From CATQHP01 sp965205595 (GTDB taxonomy: Bacteria; Acidobacteriota; Terriglobia; Bryobacterales; UBA6623), in assembly GCA_965205595.1 (NCBI GenBank), contig CBDBHI010000067.1, forward strand, positions 248,001 to 312,000: DNA of 64,000 bases, written 5' to 3'. The notes beneath the pieces are model-generated. The model made no database searches, was not told where the DNA came from, and worked only from the letters and a program-made list of their open reading frames with translations. How positions within the stretch are numbered: position 1 is the first letter of the stretch; every line of letters starts with the position of its first letter. A program made the position numbers and the translations under genes. This document shows positions 51,303-61,300 of this stretch, piece by piece.

Positions 51303-52781
51303 ATGCCTGAGGGCGACTCGCGCCACGTTCGTGAATTCGCATCTCGCTTTTTTCCAGCCTGGGAAGAAGCGGAACTACCCGCCGCTCAGAAACTTGGCCT
51401 CAAAAGCTGGACGCTACTAATCGGCCCCGGCCTGCTGCTCGCCGGCAGCAATATTGGCGGTGGCGAATGGCTGTTCGGCCCTATCGTAACCGCGCGCTAC
51501 GGCGGCCAACTGATGTGGCTGGCGACTCTGAGCATCGTCTTCCAGTTGTTCTACAACCTGGCGGTGATGCGCTATACGCTTTACACGGGCGAGCCGATTT
51601 TTGTTGGCTATTTCCGGACGACCCCGGGGCCTAAATTTTGGGCGTTCTTTTACTTGTTGATCGACCTCGGTGGCATCTGGCCATACCTCGCATCGAACGC
51701 CGCGGTGCCGCTGGCGGCGGCGTTTCTTGGCAGACTTCCCGGTCCAGAGGACGACCAAATTGTTCGCTGGACGGGGTACGGAATTTTCACCGCCGCGTTC
51801 ATACCGCTGATTTTCGGCGGGAAAATCTATAACTCCATTGAAAAGGTGATGGTCACGAAAATCGTCCTCGTGATGGGATATCTGACTTTCGTCTCGCTGT
51901 TCATGGTGAGCGGTGAAACTTGGTTTTCTGTCTTTTCAGGATTCGTGAAGTTCGGGTCGATGCCCGAGGGTGATGTGGACTGGGCGACGCTGGCCGCCTT
52001 CGCCGCGATTGCCGGCGCCGGCGGGCTGTCGAACATGAGTTTTTCGAACTACGCACGCGACAAAGGCTGGGGAATGGGTCCGTTGGTCGGCGCGATCCCG
52101 AGTATGGTCGGCGGCAAGACGGTGAAACTAGCCCACGTTGGTAAAGTGTTCGCCATCAACGAAGACTCACTCAAGCGCTGGAAGGGCTGGCTCCACCATA
52201 TCCAGCGCGACCAGCTCGCGGTCTGGTTCGTCGGCTGCATGTTGGGCATGGCGCTGCCCTCGATGCTGTCGCTTGAGTTCATTCCCGGCGTTGAAGTTGA
52301 GGGCCACGCAGCCGCGGCTATGACCGCCCGGGGTATAGCAGATCGATCTGGCGAAATATTTTGGTTCTTGACGTTGCTGTGCGGCTTCATCGTATTGGCG
52401 CCCGGGCAAATATCAGACATCGACAGCATCACGCGCCGCTGGACCGACGTCATATGGACCGGCAACGCCCGTGTGCAACACCTCGACGGGCACCAGGTCA
52501 AGAACATCTATTACGTAATCATGTTCTTGTTTTTCTTATGGGGGCTGATCGCGTTGCGGCTGACGCCCGATCCGCTAGTGCTCGCGATTGTGACCGGGAC
52601 ATTGCGAAACATAGGTTTAGGGGCGACAGCGCTCCATACGCTCTACGTCAATCGAAAGCTAATGCCGAAGGAGTTGCAGATGCCGTTGTTCATGCAAGCC
52701 GGCTTAGTCGGGTGCTTCTTGTTCTTCCTAGGGATTTCAGCAATCGCGTTTAACCAAAAGCTAACGCAACTCTTGGGCTAG
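51303..52781 (+). CDS. NRAMP-related transporter lacking the DPGN motif
   Basis: The 492-residue protein has about 11 membrane helices. Its first helix, LLIGPGLLLAGSNIGGGEW, aligns with the NRAMP helix 1, but the metal-binding DPGN is replaced by GSNIGGGEW. Helix 6, where NRAMPs have MPH, reads GGLSNMSFSNYARDKGWG. The overall LeuT-like pattern and the SITRRWTDVIW loop match divergent NRAMP-like proteins of Planctomycetes and Acidobacteria. Its substrate may therefore not be Mn or Fe. Length is normal. It ends at a TAG in a CTAG. Confidence 0.8.
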   Translation: MPEGDSRHVREFASRFFPAWEEAELPAAQKLGLKSWTLLIGPGLLLAGSNIGGGEWLFGPIVTARYGGQLMWLATLSIVFQLFYNLAVMRYTLYTGEPIFVGYFRTTPGPKFWAFFYLLIDLGGIWPYLASNAAVPLAAAFLGRLPGPEDDQIVRWTGYGIFTAAFIPLIFGGKIYNSIEKVMVTKIVLVMGYLTFVSLFMVSGETWFSVFSGFVKFGSMPEGDVDWATLAAFAAIAGAGGLSNMSFSNYARDKGWGMGPLVGAIPSMVGGKTVKLAHVGKVFAINEDSLKRWKGWLHHIQRDQLAVWFVGCMLGMALPSMLSLEFIPGVEVEGHAAAAMTARGIADRSGEIFWFLTLLCGFIVLAPGQISDIDSITRRWTDVIWTGNARVQHLDGHQVKNIYYVIMFLFFLWGLIALRLTPDPLVLAIVTGTLRNIGLGATALHTLYVNRKLMPKELQMPLFMQAGLVGCFLFFLGISAIAFNQKLTQLLG

Positions 52782-52813
52782 ACCGCTGTTCGGTGAAACA
52801 CAGGCGCTACAGA

Positions 52814-52904
52814 AGTGTTTGCTAGGAAATCGGCCGGGGGCGCCTCGCTGTCGGCGCCATCCGTCAGGAGCTCCGCGGAAACTGTGGCCGCATAGTCAAA
52901 CACT
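52814..52904. repeat. 91-base inverted-repeat structure upstream of a kinase gene
   Basis: The ends AGTGTTTG (52814-52821) and CAAACACT (52897-52904) pair perfectly, and inner GGCC and GGCGCC pairs nest within. Palindromes GGAGCTCC and TCCGCGGA lie inside. It ends 43 bases before the kinase start. It may be a mobile palindrome or a leader RNA structure; nothing decides between them. Confidence 0.45.
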
Positions 52905-52947
52905 CCCCTTGGCGTTGTAAACTCCCAAAGGGTAAAATTGACCAATC

Positions 52948-55524
52948 TTGGTCGGTCAAACCATCAGCCACTACAGAATCGACGAAAAGATCGGCGAAGG
53001 TGGCATGGGTGTGGTTTACAAGGCGTATGACATCACGCTCGAACGCACCGTCGCCCTGAAGTTTCTAGCCGCCCATCTGCTTAACCACGACGAGGCCAAA
53101 GAGCGCTTTCTGCGTGAAGCGCGGGCTGCCGCTGCTCTGCAACACCCGAACATTTGTCCGGTGTTCGAAATCGATACCGCCGACGGCAAGCCCTTCTTGG
53201 CGATGGCCTTCCTCAAGGGCGAGACGCTGGAAGACCTGATCGCGAAAGGCCCGCTTGCACCCTCGGAAGCTCTTGACCTCAGCCGCCAAGTCGCGGATGG
53301 CTTACGGGCGGCGCACGCCGAGGGTATCTTACATCGCGATATCAAGCCCGACAATATCGTCGTCTCGCCAGATGGTCGCGCCACCATCATGGACTTCGGT
53401 CTGGCGCGATTGTCCGAAGCCACGCGGCTCAGCAGACCTGACCAAACGGTCGGCACGGCGGCATATATGTCGCCGGAGCAAGTGCTCGGCAGCGACGCCG
53501 ACGCGCGATCCGATCTGTGGGCATTAGGCGTCACGCTGCATCAGATGCTGAGCGCATCGGTGCCGTTTGCAGGTGGGCATATCACCGAAGTACTCTATTC
53601 GATCGTCAACGAAGACCCTGCCGCACTGCCTGACGAGATCCCCTCCGAAATTCAGGGAATTGTGACGAAGCTGCTTGCAAAGGAGCCGGGAGGGCGCTTT
53701 CAGAGCGCGTCGGAACTGCTGCAAGCTTTGGATGCTCTGCAGGCACGCGAGTCTGCCCCGCCGGCGGCTTCGAGCACTCCAGATAATCGACGCACATCAA
53801 TGGCATTGTTGGCCGTGGCAGTCGTGCTCGCGGCGGGATCGTTTTTGATGATGACTCGATCGTCGAACGAAGCGGAACCGCTCACGAGCGCCGAACCAAC
53901 ACCGCTCACCAGCCTCGCCGGACGAGAAGAGCGTCCGGCGTTTTCGCCCGATGGCGGTCATCTCGCCTTCTCTTGGAACGGTCCTGGGCTCGACAACTAC
54001 GACATTTATGTACAACACCGAGACTCCGGTTCACCCGAGCGAATCACCGACGACCCCGCCTGGGAGTCGAGCCCGGCGTGGTCCCCCGACGGCCGCTCGA
54101 TCGCATTTCTGCGTGAAACCGGCGACACCGAATCCGAGTTGCGCGTCAGTACAATCCCAGGCGGCCCCGAGCGGCTTATCACCACATTGAGGGCGGCCGC
54201 TCGACATGGCTTAAGTTGGTCACCCGATGGAAGATACATCGTTGCCCCCGACGTCGCGAGCGAAACATCTCGGGCCGTCATCGTGCTGGTCGACGTGCAA
54301 AGCGGCGAAAAGCGCGTTCTCGTCGAAGCGCCCGCCGGTGCCGTAGAAGCTCGTTTTCCGGCCTACTCGCCTGACGGTTCCTCGGTTGCCTTCGAAACGA
54401 TCACCGGACCCTGGCTCGGCGCCGCCTACCTGGTTCCCGCCTCGGGGGGAACTCCTCAAACCCTCAATTCGACGCCGGGATACCCCGAAGGCTTAACTTG
54501 GCTGTCGGGTTCGAGCGCGGTTATTTATTCGCGCAGTTCGCCGGAAGCACGCCGCTCGTTGTGGTATGCCTCTCTGGACGGAGATGTGCGTGAGCTCGAA
54601 ATCGGTGAGAGCGCTAGCGAACCGTCGATATCGGCTGATGGCACGCGTCTAGCTTTTTCGCAGAGGACGTCCCAGTACGATGTGGTGCGCGTCAGCTTAA
54701 CTGGTGACGACCAGCGAGCGCGGCCATTTATATCTTCAACACGCTTTGACGGCAATCCGCAGTACTCGCCTGACGGAACGCGGATTTTGTTCTCTTCCAG
54801 CCGGTCTGGCGCTGTCGAGATTTGGGTCTGCGATGTGGACGGCGCCAATGCTCGCCAAATCACGTTCTCGGGAGGGGCAGGGAGTCCGCACTGGTCTCCC
54901 GACAGCGCATTTGTTGCGTACGACTCAACTGTAGATGGCAACAGCGAAATCTTAGTTGTCGATGCCTCGGGAGGGGAGCCTGTTCGAGTCACTGCCGATC
55001 CGGCCTCAGACTACGTGCCAACTTGGTCGAGGGACGGCCAATGGGTGTATTTTGCATCGGACAGAACCGGGGCACCTCAGCTCTGGAAGGCCCCGGTCGA
55101 CGGGAAATCTGATCCTGTATCGGTAACGGAGGGCGTTGGATTGTACGGCACGGAGTCGCCCGATGGCGAGTTTCTCTACTACGCAAGCGCTCGCAGTAAA
55201 GAAAGTGCGATCTGGCGCATGTCTATCGCCACCGGCGCGGCAGAGCCGGTTGTCGAGGGTGTTTCTTCGGGTTGGGCCAACTGGTCGATTGGCAGCGATG
55301 GAATCTACTACGTCGATGACGCAATCGGCGAAGACGGGCTTGAGCGTTGGGCGGTCTACATTCGCCGCTTTGGGGCCGACGAATCGGAGGAGCTAGCTCC
55401 GCTAGCGGACTCGCCGACCTGGGGCGCTCCCGGTTTTTCCGTGGCTCCAGACGGGAAGAGCGCCCTCGCCGGCCAGGTAATCCTCGAGTCGGATCTGATG
55501 ATTGTCGAAGGCAACTTCCGCTAG
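52948..55524 (+). CDS. Membrane Ser/Thr protein kinase with PD40 beta-propeller
   Basis: The only plausible start is TTG at 52948; a stop lies 3 codons upstream and no ATG occurs before the glycine-rich loop (GEGGMGVVYKA). Residues 1 to about 265 are a Hanks kinase: Lys38, HRDIKPDN with Asp131, and DFG with Asp149, so it should be active. A membrane helix (SMALLAVAVVLAAGSFLMM) spans about 285-303. The C-terminal 540 residues are TolB/PD40 propeller repeats such as PAWSPDGRSIAFLRE and PQYSPDGTRILFSSSR, which would lie outside the membrane as a sensor. This layout is very common in Acidobacteria. The ligand is unknown. Confidence 0.93.
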   Translation: MVGQTISHYRIDEKIGEGGMGVVYKAYDITLERTVALKFLAAHLLNHDEAKERFLREARAAAALQHPNICPVFEIDTADGKPFLAMAFLKGETLEDLIAKGPLAPSEALDLSRQVADGLRAAHAEGILHRDIKPDNIVVSPDGRATIMDFGLARLSEATRLSRPDQTVGTAAYMSPEQVLGSDADARSDLWALGVTLHQMLSASVPFAGGHITEVLYSIVNEDPAALPDEIPSEIQGIVTKLLAKEPGGRFQSASELLQALDALQARESAPPAASSTPDNRRTSMALLAVAVVLAAGSFLMMTRSSNEAEPLTSAEPTPLTSLAGREERPAFSPDGGHLAFSWNGPGLDNYDIYVQHRDSGSPERITDDPAWESSPAWSPDGRSIAFLRETGDTESELRVSTIPGGPERLITTLRAAARHGLSWSPDGRYIVAPDVASETSRAVIVLVDVQSGEKRVLVEAPAGAVEARFPAYSPDGSSVAFETITGPWLGAAYLVPASGGTPQTLNSTPGYPEGLTWLSGSSAVIYSRSSPEARRSLWYASLDGDVRELEIGESASEPSISADGTRLAFSQRTSQYDVVRVSLTGDDQRARPFISSTRFDGNPQYSPDGTRILFSSSRSGAVEIWVCDVDGANARQITFSGGAGSPHWSPDSAFVAYDSTVDGNSEILVVDASGGEPVRVTADPASDYVPTWSRDGQWVYFASDRTGAPQLWKAPVDGKSDPVSVTEGVGLYGTESPDGEFLYYASARSKESAIWRMSIATGAAEPVVEGVSSGWANWSIGSDGIYYVDDAIGEDGLERWAVYIRRFGADESEELAPLADSPTWGAPGFSVAPDGKSALAGQVILESDLMIVEGNFR

Positions 55525-55648
55525 CACGCGATTCTACCCACGTGGCGAAAAATGCGGGCTAGTGGCTTGCGAAAACGACCGGAGAAGCTGGAGGTCAGTA
55601 GCCACTTGAACAGCCGGCCCCGGTTCAACGGTATTGCGATTTTCGATA

Positions 55649-56038
55649 ATGCCTTTTATGGCATTTGAAACCCGCAGCCTTTCGCTTGATGCTGACTGTA
55701 TCGCGCCGGATGGTTCTGAGATTCGCTTTTTGGCGGGTACCGACCGCGGCAGCTCCGTTCACTGCACACTGCGGCCGGGTCAATCGTCGTTGGCGGTTCG
55801 ACACAAGACGGTCGACGAGATCTGGTACTGCCTCAGTGGACGGGGGGAAATTTGGCGTGCCACCGGCGACCACGAGGAGGTTGTTGAAACTCGCCCCGAT
55901 ACCTCGATATCGATCCCGGTCGGCACCCACTTTCAATTCCGCAATGTCGCCGATGAGGCGTTAACGTTCGCAATCACCACGATGCCGCCGTGGCCTGGCG
56001 ATTCCGAGGCCATACGGGTAGCCGACTACTGGTCCTGA
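55649..56038 (+). CDS. Small cupin-domain protein
   Basis: The ATG at 55649 (or 55658) starts a 129-residue single cupin. The two cupin motifs are visible: SSLAVRHKTVDEIWYCLSG (H, E and following G) and SISIPVGTHFQFRNV (P, H). These would bind a metal ion. Small cupins act as enzymes or sensors; the neighbours (kinase upstream, rimP downstream) give no hint. There is no signal peptide. Confidence 0.8.
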   Translation: MPFMAFETRSLSLDADCIAPDGSEIRFLAGTDRGSSVHCTLRPGQSSLAVRHKTVDEIWYCLSGRGEIWRATGDHEEVVETRPDTSISIPVGTHFQFRNVADEALTFAITTMPPWPGDSEAIRVADYWS

Positions 56039-56119
56039 CCCATGCCGGGAACACCTCTTGCCGAAATCTTCGTCCGCCGCTAAACTAATAGACGGTTGAC
56101 TACTTCGGCCGTTCAAACG

Positions 56120-56142
56120 AGTGGGCTCTGGCCCACTTTTTT
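56120..56142 (+). terminator. rimP leader hairpin with T tract (terminator/attenuator)
   Basis: The stem AGTGGGC (56120-56126) pairs with GCCCACT (56131-56137) around a TCTG loop, followed by six T residues. It lies 15 bases before the rimP start, after the cupin gene's end. A GTGGGC-type hairpin just before rimP is frequent in many bacteria, where it may control read-through into the nusA-infB operon; that role is inferred here. Confidence 0.75.
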
Positions 56143-56157
56143 GTTGTCCGGACCGTT

Positions 56158-56628
56158 ATGGCGTTTAGATCCGCAGAATCAGAGTCGCAAGTTCGACAGA
56201 TTGTCGAGAGAATTGCGTCTTCCGCGGGTCTTGAATTGGTCGAAGCTGAGTGGAAGGGTGGATCGAAACAGGGCGTTTTGCGAATTTACATCGATAAACC
56301 TGACGGCGTCACCCACCAGGACTGCGTGACTGTGTCGCGCCAGCTTTCTATAATCCTCGATGTGGAAGATCTCTTTCCAGAGAAATACAGCCTAGAGGTG
56401 TCGTCACCGGGACTTGACCGTAAGTTATTTAAGCCGGCGGACTATCAGCGGTTCGCCGGTCGTAAGGCAAAGATAAGGCTCAGGGATTCGTTTGAGGGCA
56501 CGAAGCAGCTAACGTGTCGGCTCGAGGGGGTTCAGGACGGTAGGGTTGCGATCGAAACGAGTAGTGGGTCACGAACGGCCTTTGCGCTCGAAGAGATCGA
56601 ACAAGCGCGATTAGTAGTGGAGATTTGA
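56158..56628 (+). CDS. rimP: Ribosome maturation factor RimP
   Basis: The 156-residue protein matches RimP: VRQIVERIASSAGLELVEAEW, then GVLRIYIDKPDGVTHQDC, VSRQLSIILDVEDLFPEKY, and LEVSSPGLDRKLFKPADYQRF, the family's best-known motif. RimP helps assemble the 30S ribosomal subunit. It heads the rimP-nusA-infB operon and is preceded by a terminator-like hairpin. Length is normal. Confidence 0.96.
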   Translation: MAFRSAESESQVRQIVERIASSAGLELVEAEWKGGSKQGVLRIYIDKPDGVTHQDCVTVSRQLSIILDVEDLFPEKYSLEVSSPGLDRKLFKPADYQRFAGRKAKIRLRDSFEGTKQLTCRLEGVQDGRVAIETSSGSRTAFALEEIEQARLVVEI

Positions 56629-56692
56629 GCGTTTCAGCTCGAAGTCTTGTCGAAAGGCAACAGACGAGAGCTGCTACGCGGAGGTTGAATCA

Positions 56693-58360
56693 ATGTCTGC
56701 CGGAATATATTCGGAGATTGAACAGCTCAGCGAACTAAAAGGCATCGATGCTGGCATCGTAATGGAGGCCGTCAAGGATGCGATGCTCGTTGCTGCCCGC
56801 AAATACTATAAATCCACCGAGGATCTTGTAGCTGAGCTCAACACCAAGACAGGCGGAATCGATGTATTCGCGGTCAAAACGGTGACCGACCTCGTCGCGG
56901 ATCCGACGAAGGAGGTCAGTCTTGCGCAGGCTCGCAAAATCGACTCCAAGGCCGTCATTGGCGGCGAGATCCGTTTCGCGATGCCCACTGCACCGCTGGG
57001 CAGAATCTCCGCGCAGATGGCCAAGCAGGTCATTTTTCAGAAAATTCGCGAAGCCGAGCGTGATACGGTCTGCGCCGAGTTCGAGGACCGCATCGGAACG
57101 ATGGAGAGCTGCACAATCAAGCGGACCGAAGGACCCGATTTGATTGTCGAACTCGGCAGGACTGAAGCACGTCTACCACGCCGGGAACAGTCGCGCTTAG
57201 AAAGTTTTTCAATTGGGGACCGGGTTCGGGTAGCGATCAAGATGATCGAAAAGGCTGGGCGTGGTCCAGCCGTGATCGTTTCGCGAGCGAGCGAAGACCT
57301 CGTTCGCCGTCTATTTGAACAGGAAGTTCCCGAGATCTACGACAATACGGTCGAGATCATGGCTTGCGCCCGCGAGGCCGGTGAGCGCACTAAAATCGCT
57401 GTAAAATCGCATGATCGCGATGTCGATGCGGTGGGTGCTTGCGTCGGCATGAAGGGCATGCGCGTGCAGACAATCATTCGTGAGCTTCGTGGTGAAAAGA
57501 TCGACATCATTGAGTTCACGGAATCTACGACCGACCTTGCGCACCGAGCGCTAAGCCCGGCAAGAATCAGTCGCGTCGTGCTTCTCGATCCGGTCGAGAA
57601 ACACCTTGAAGTGATTGTCGACGAGATGCAGCTGTCGCTAGCAATTGGCAAGAAAGGTCAAAACGTTCGCCTCGCCGCGAAACTGCTCGGGTGGCGAATC
57701 GACATCAAGAGCGAGGACGAGAAGCGCATCGAGGTTGAGGAGGCAATGGGGGCGATGAGCGGAGGCGGCACGCCGGTCAGCGTCCTCATCGAATACGGGC
57801 TGAGCGAAGGTCTCGTGGATCGGCTAATTGAGTCGGGCGGCGCGACGGTCGAAGCCCTAGCCGACATGACGCCGGAACAGTTGCAATCAATGCCTGGCAT
57901 TGGCGCGGAGCTGGTGGAGAAGATTCAACTAGGCGTCAATGGTTACTACTCGCACTTTGAGAAGACTGTTGGCGCGCGCGCCGCCGAAGCGGAAGAGGCG
58001 GAAGCCGCGGCTAAGGCACAGAAGGACGAGGCTTTAGATAGCGTCGAAGCTGAGGAGAGTGCGCCTGCCGTTCCTGTCGTCCTGCCAGGCGTGCCTGAAG
58101 CCGGTGCCGGAACAGCCGAAGAAGACGACGACGAAACTGTTGAATTCGACGAGGGTGAGTTGCAGCGCTTTGATAAGATGAATATGCTGGTTCAAACGGT
58201 TGAGGAACCGGCCTCGTCCGAAGCGTCCGTCGAGGCCGATGCAAGTACGGCTGTAATTGACGCCACCGAATCCGCCACGATTGTCGAAAGTGAAACCGTC
58301 AACGACGAAGATGTCGGTAAATTAAGTGGCGAAGATAAATCTTTGACAGCATCGGAATAG
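56693..58360 (+). CDS. nusA: Transcription termination/antitermination protein NusA
   Basis: The 555-residue protein has the NusA N-terminal domain, an S1 domain (SIGDRVRVAIKMIE), and two KH domains (REAGERTKIAVKS, GACVGMKGMRVQTI, LAIGKKGQNVRLAAKLLGW). A helix-hairpin-helix-like part (LADMTPEQLQSMPGIGAEL) follows, then an acidic, low-complexity tail of about 120 residues. A GGAGG ribosome site lies a few bases upstream. NusA controls pausing and termination by RNA polymerase. The acidic tail is a variable feature. Its stop is close to the infB start and the frames overlap. Confidence 0.96.
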   Translation: MSAGIYSEIEQLSELKGIDAGIVMEAVKDAMLVAARKYYKSTEDLVAELNTKTGGIDVFAVKTVTDLVADPTKEVSLAQARKIDSKAVIGGEIRFAMPTAPLGRISAQMAKQVIFQKIREAERDTVCAEFEDRIGTMESCTIKRTEGPDLIVELGRTEARLPRREQSRLESFSIGDRVRVAIKMIEKAGRGPAVIVSRASEDLVRRLFEQEVPEIYDNTVEIMACAREAGERTKIAVKSHDRDVDAVGACVGMKGMRVQTIIRELRGEKIDIIEFTESTTDLAHRALSPARISRVVLLDPVEKHLEVIVDEMQLSLAIGKKGQNVRLAAKLLGWRIDIKSEDEKRIEVEEAMGAMSGGGTPVSVLIEYGLSEGLVDRLIESGGATVEALADMTPEQLQSMPGIGAELVEKIQLGVNGYYSHFEKTVGARAAEAEEAEAAAKAQKDEALDSVEAEESAPAVPVVLPGVPEAGAGTAEEDDDETVEFDEGELQRFDKMNMLVQTVEEPASSEASVEADASTAVIDATESATIVESETVNDEDVGKLSGEDKSLTASE

Positions 58361-58375
58361 GCAAGAAAAGTTACT

Positions 58376-58389
58376 GGAGCAAGAAGATT
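58376..58389 (+). promoter_or_regulatory. infB: Ribosome binding site and probable ATT start of infB
   Basis: GGAG at 58376-58379 precedes an ATT codon at 58387 by seven bases. The frame from ATT reads (I/M)RINELARELEVKASEV, the conserved IF2 N-terminal motif. No ATG, GTG or TTG occurs in this frame between the upstream stop at 58336-58338 and a TTG at 58585, which lies after that motif. Confidence 0.6.
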
Positions 58390-61300
58390 CGAATTAATGA
58401 ACTAGCTAGGGAGCTGGAGGTCAAGGCGTCGGAAGTAATTGCGGTTCTTCCAGCTGTAGGCATTGTCGACAAGAAAACCCACTCGAGTTCCGTCGACGAA
58501 GCGACGGCGAACAAGGTCCGCGATAAGCTTCGAGAAACTCGGCAGGATGCGCTTGACGCCTCGACTGCCGAACTCGAACTGCCGTTGCCGGACCGCGGTC
58601 GCCAATCCGTTGGCCGCTCCACCCCCCAAAAGGGGCGGGCGGCTTCTGCCTCGGCTCGACCCTCGATCCAGATCGGTGGCGGTGGTGCAAAACCATTTCG
58701 TCCTCCGATCGGCCGGTTTCGCCCACCGCTCAAAAAGGTAGAGGAGCCTGCAACCGAAGCCCCGGCTAGCGAGACGCCGTCCGCCGCTCCCAGCGAAGCG
58801 GTAACGGAACCAGCAGCGACTGCTACCGGCGATGTTGCCGCCGAACGCCCAGCATCGAAGCCGGCAACCGAGGCCGCCAAGAAAGACGCGTTAGCTGCGA
58901 CCGAAAAGCCGGATCCATTAGAGGTCCCAGATATCGAAGAAATCGCCGAGCGGCCTGCTTACGCGCCGGTCCCGGGCAGACCAATCACGCCAGCTCCGCA
59001 ACTGCGTCAAGCCGTCCCGAAGATTCCGACCCCGCCGATGCGAACAAGTCCCTCCAACGCCGGCGCGGCTGTGCCGCCCGCCGGCCAAGCCGTTCCCCCG
59101 ATACCGGCATCATCATCAACTCCTGTAGCGCGCGGTCCACGCACCCCGCTTCCAGATGTGGCCCCGGCTGCTGTGCCCGGCGCGCCTGAACCCCGCAAGA
59201 CACCCGGAAGTCCGGTTCGTCCTCCAATTGCGCGAGGCCGGGCGGCCCGGCTGCCCAGGGGGCCGGGTCAACCTCAATCACCTCCTATGGGCAGACCTGG
59301 AGCGCCGGCTGGAAGAGGTCCCGGTTCGCCACGACCGCAGCTCTCGAGAGCTCAGCAACCCCAAGGCCGCCGCCAGCCCGTTCTCGTTCCTGGAAAGCCG
59401 ATTTACGAGCGACGAACGCCCCAAGGGCCGGTGCCTGGCATGCCGTTCCCGCCGCCCGGCGCGCCTCCCGGATACGTTCCTAGGCGCCCAGGCACACCAC
59501 TCCCGGGGTTCCGCCCGGGTGGCCCTGGAATGCCTCCGCCGATGCCCGGTGGGCCTGGTCGACCCGGCCCTGGTGGGCGGCCAATGGGCTCGCGAAGGCC
59601 GCGTCCAGCGCAGGCACGCAGAAGGGATCTCGAGGCTGAGGCCGAGAGAAAGCTACTGCAGCGTAAGCGCAAAGCTGAAGTCGTTAAAGCTGTCAACACA
59701 GAGATTTTTGCCGCCGATGGCACCACTGTGAAAGAGCTTGCGGACAAACTAGGAATCAAGGCCAATCAGATCATCAAGACTTTAGTCGAAAAAGGTAGGT
59801 TCGCGACCATCAACCAGCCACTGGACCTCGGTGGAATCAAAGAGATCTCCGGCTTTTTCGGCGCGTCCGCAACCGAGCTGACATTCGAAGAGGAGACGTT
59901 GCTCGATCTCGATCAAGTCGAGGCCGCTGAAGATGTCGAGGTCCGCGCGCCAATCGTAACGGTGATGGGTCATGTCGACCACGGCAAGACATCGTTGTTG
60001 GACGCGGTCCGCGAGACAAACGTCGCCGATCGAGAGGCCGGTGGAATCACGCAGGCCATCGGCGCCTACCACGTCGAAAAGGATGGCAAGCGGATCGTTT
60101 TCATCGACACTCCTGGGCATGAAGCGTTCACTAAGATGCGCGCCCAGGGCGCCTCGGTAACCGATATCGTCGTGCTGGTCGTTGCGGCCGACGACGGGCT
60201 GATGCCCCAAACGCTCGAAGCGATCGACCACGCCCGCGAGGCGAATGTTCCGATCATTGTTGCCGTTAACAAGATTGACTTGCCGAATGCACAGCCCGAA
60301 CGCGCCAAACAGCAGTTGTCTGATCGGGGGCTGTTAGCTGAAGACTGGGGTGGTGACACCATACTTTGCAACGTTTCGGCGAAAACGCACGAAGGCGTTG
60401 ACCACTTGCTTGAGATGATCAACCTCGTGACTGAGTTGCGTGAGTTGAAAGCAAACGCGAGCCGCTCGGCAATCGGAGTGGTGCTCGAAGCCAAGCTCGA
60501 CCGCGGTAAGGGCCCGGTGGCAACCGTGCTAACGCAAAACGGCACGCTACGCGTGGGTGACACGTTTATCGTAGGCGCGGTGATGGGACGCGTACGCGCC
60601 ATGATGGACGACCGTGGCAGACAGGTCAAAGAAGCTGGACCATCGTCAGCAGTGGTGGTGCTGGGTCTCGACGACATTCCCGAGCCCGGCGATCAGCTTT
60701 CAGTGGTAACTGACACCGATCGCGCTAAAAAGATCGCTGAGTATCGCGAGGAGCGTGCGCGGGATCAGGCCATGTCGAAGACTTCGCGTCTCTCGCTTGA
60801 GCAGTTCCAAGAGCAGCTTGCCGCGGGTGACGTCAAGGAACTGCCGATCGTCCTCAAGGCTGACGTACAGGGCTCCGCGACGGTGTTAAGGGATACTCTG
60901 GCAAAGCTGACCAGCGACAAGGTGAAGGTTCGTACGCTTCATTCCGGGGTCGGCGCAATCAAGGAATCAGATATTCTGCTTGCGATTACCGCCAAGGCAA
61001 TCGTCGTCGGGTTCAACGTTAGACCAGAGCGTTCCGCGACGAAGCTGGCGGAAAAAGAAGGCATCGACATCCGCCTGCACACGGTTATTTACGAGCTCGT
61101 CGACGAACTCAAGAAGGGCCTTTCGGGCTTGCTTGAACCGATTATCAAGGAAGAGTTCTTGGGACGCGCCGAAGTTCTCGAGATTTTCCACGTATCGAAA
61201 GTCGGTACGATCGCAGGCTCTCGCATGACCGAGGGCGTGGCTCAGAACACCGCCTACGCTCGATTGCTACGCGATAACGTTGTTGTGCACACCGGCAAGC

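Noticed and set aside
55561..55606. AGTGGCT/AGCCACT inverted repeat after the kinase gene
   Set aside because: Only seven bases pair and there is no T tract or second border; it may be chance.
58585..58590. TTG at 58585 as the infB start
   Set aside because: It would remove the conserved IF2N motif encoded immediately upstream in the same open frame.
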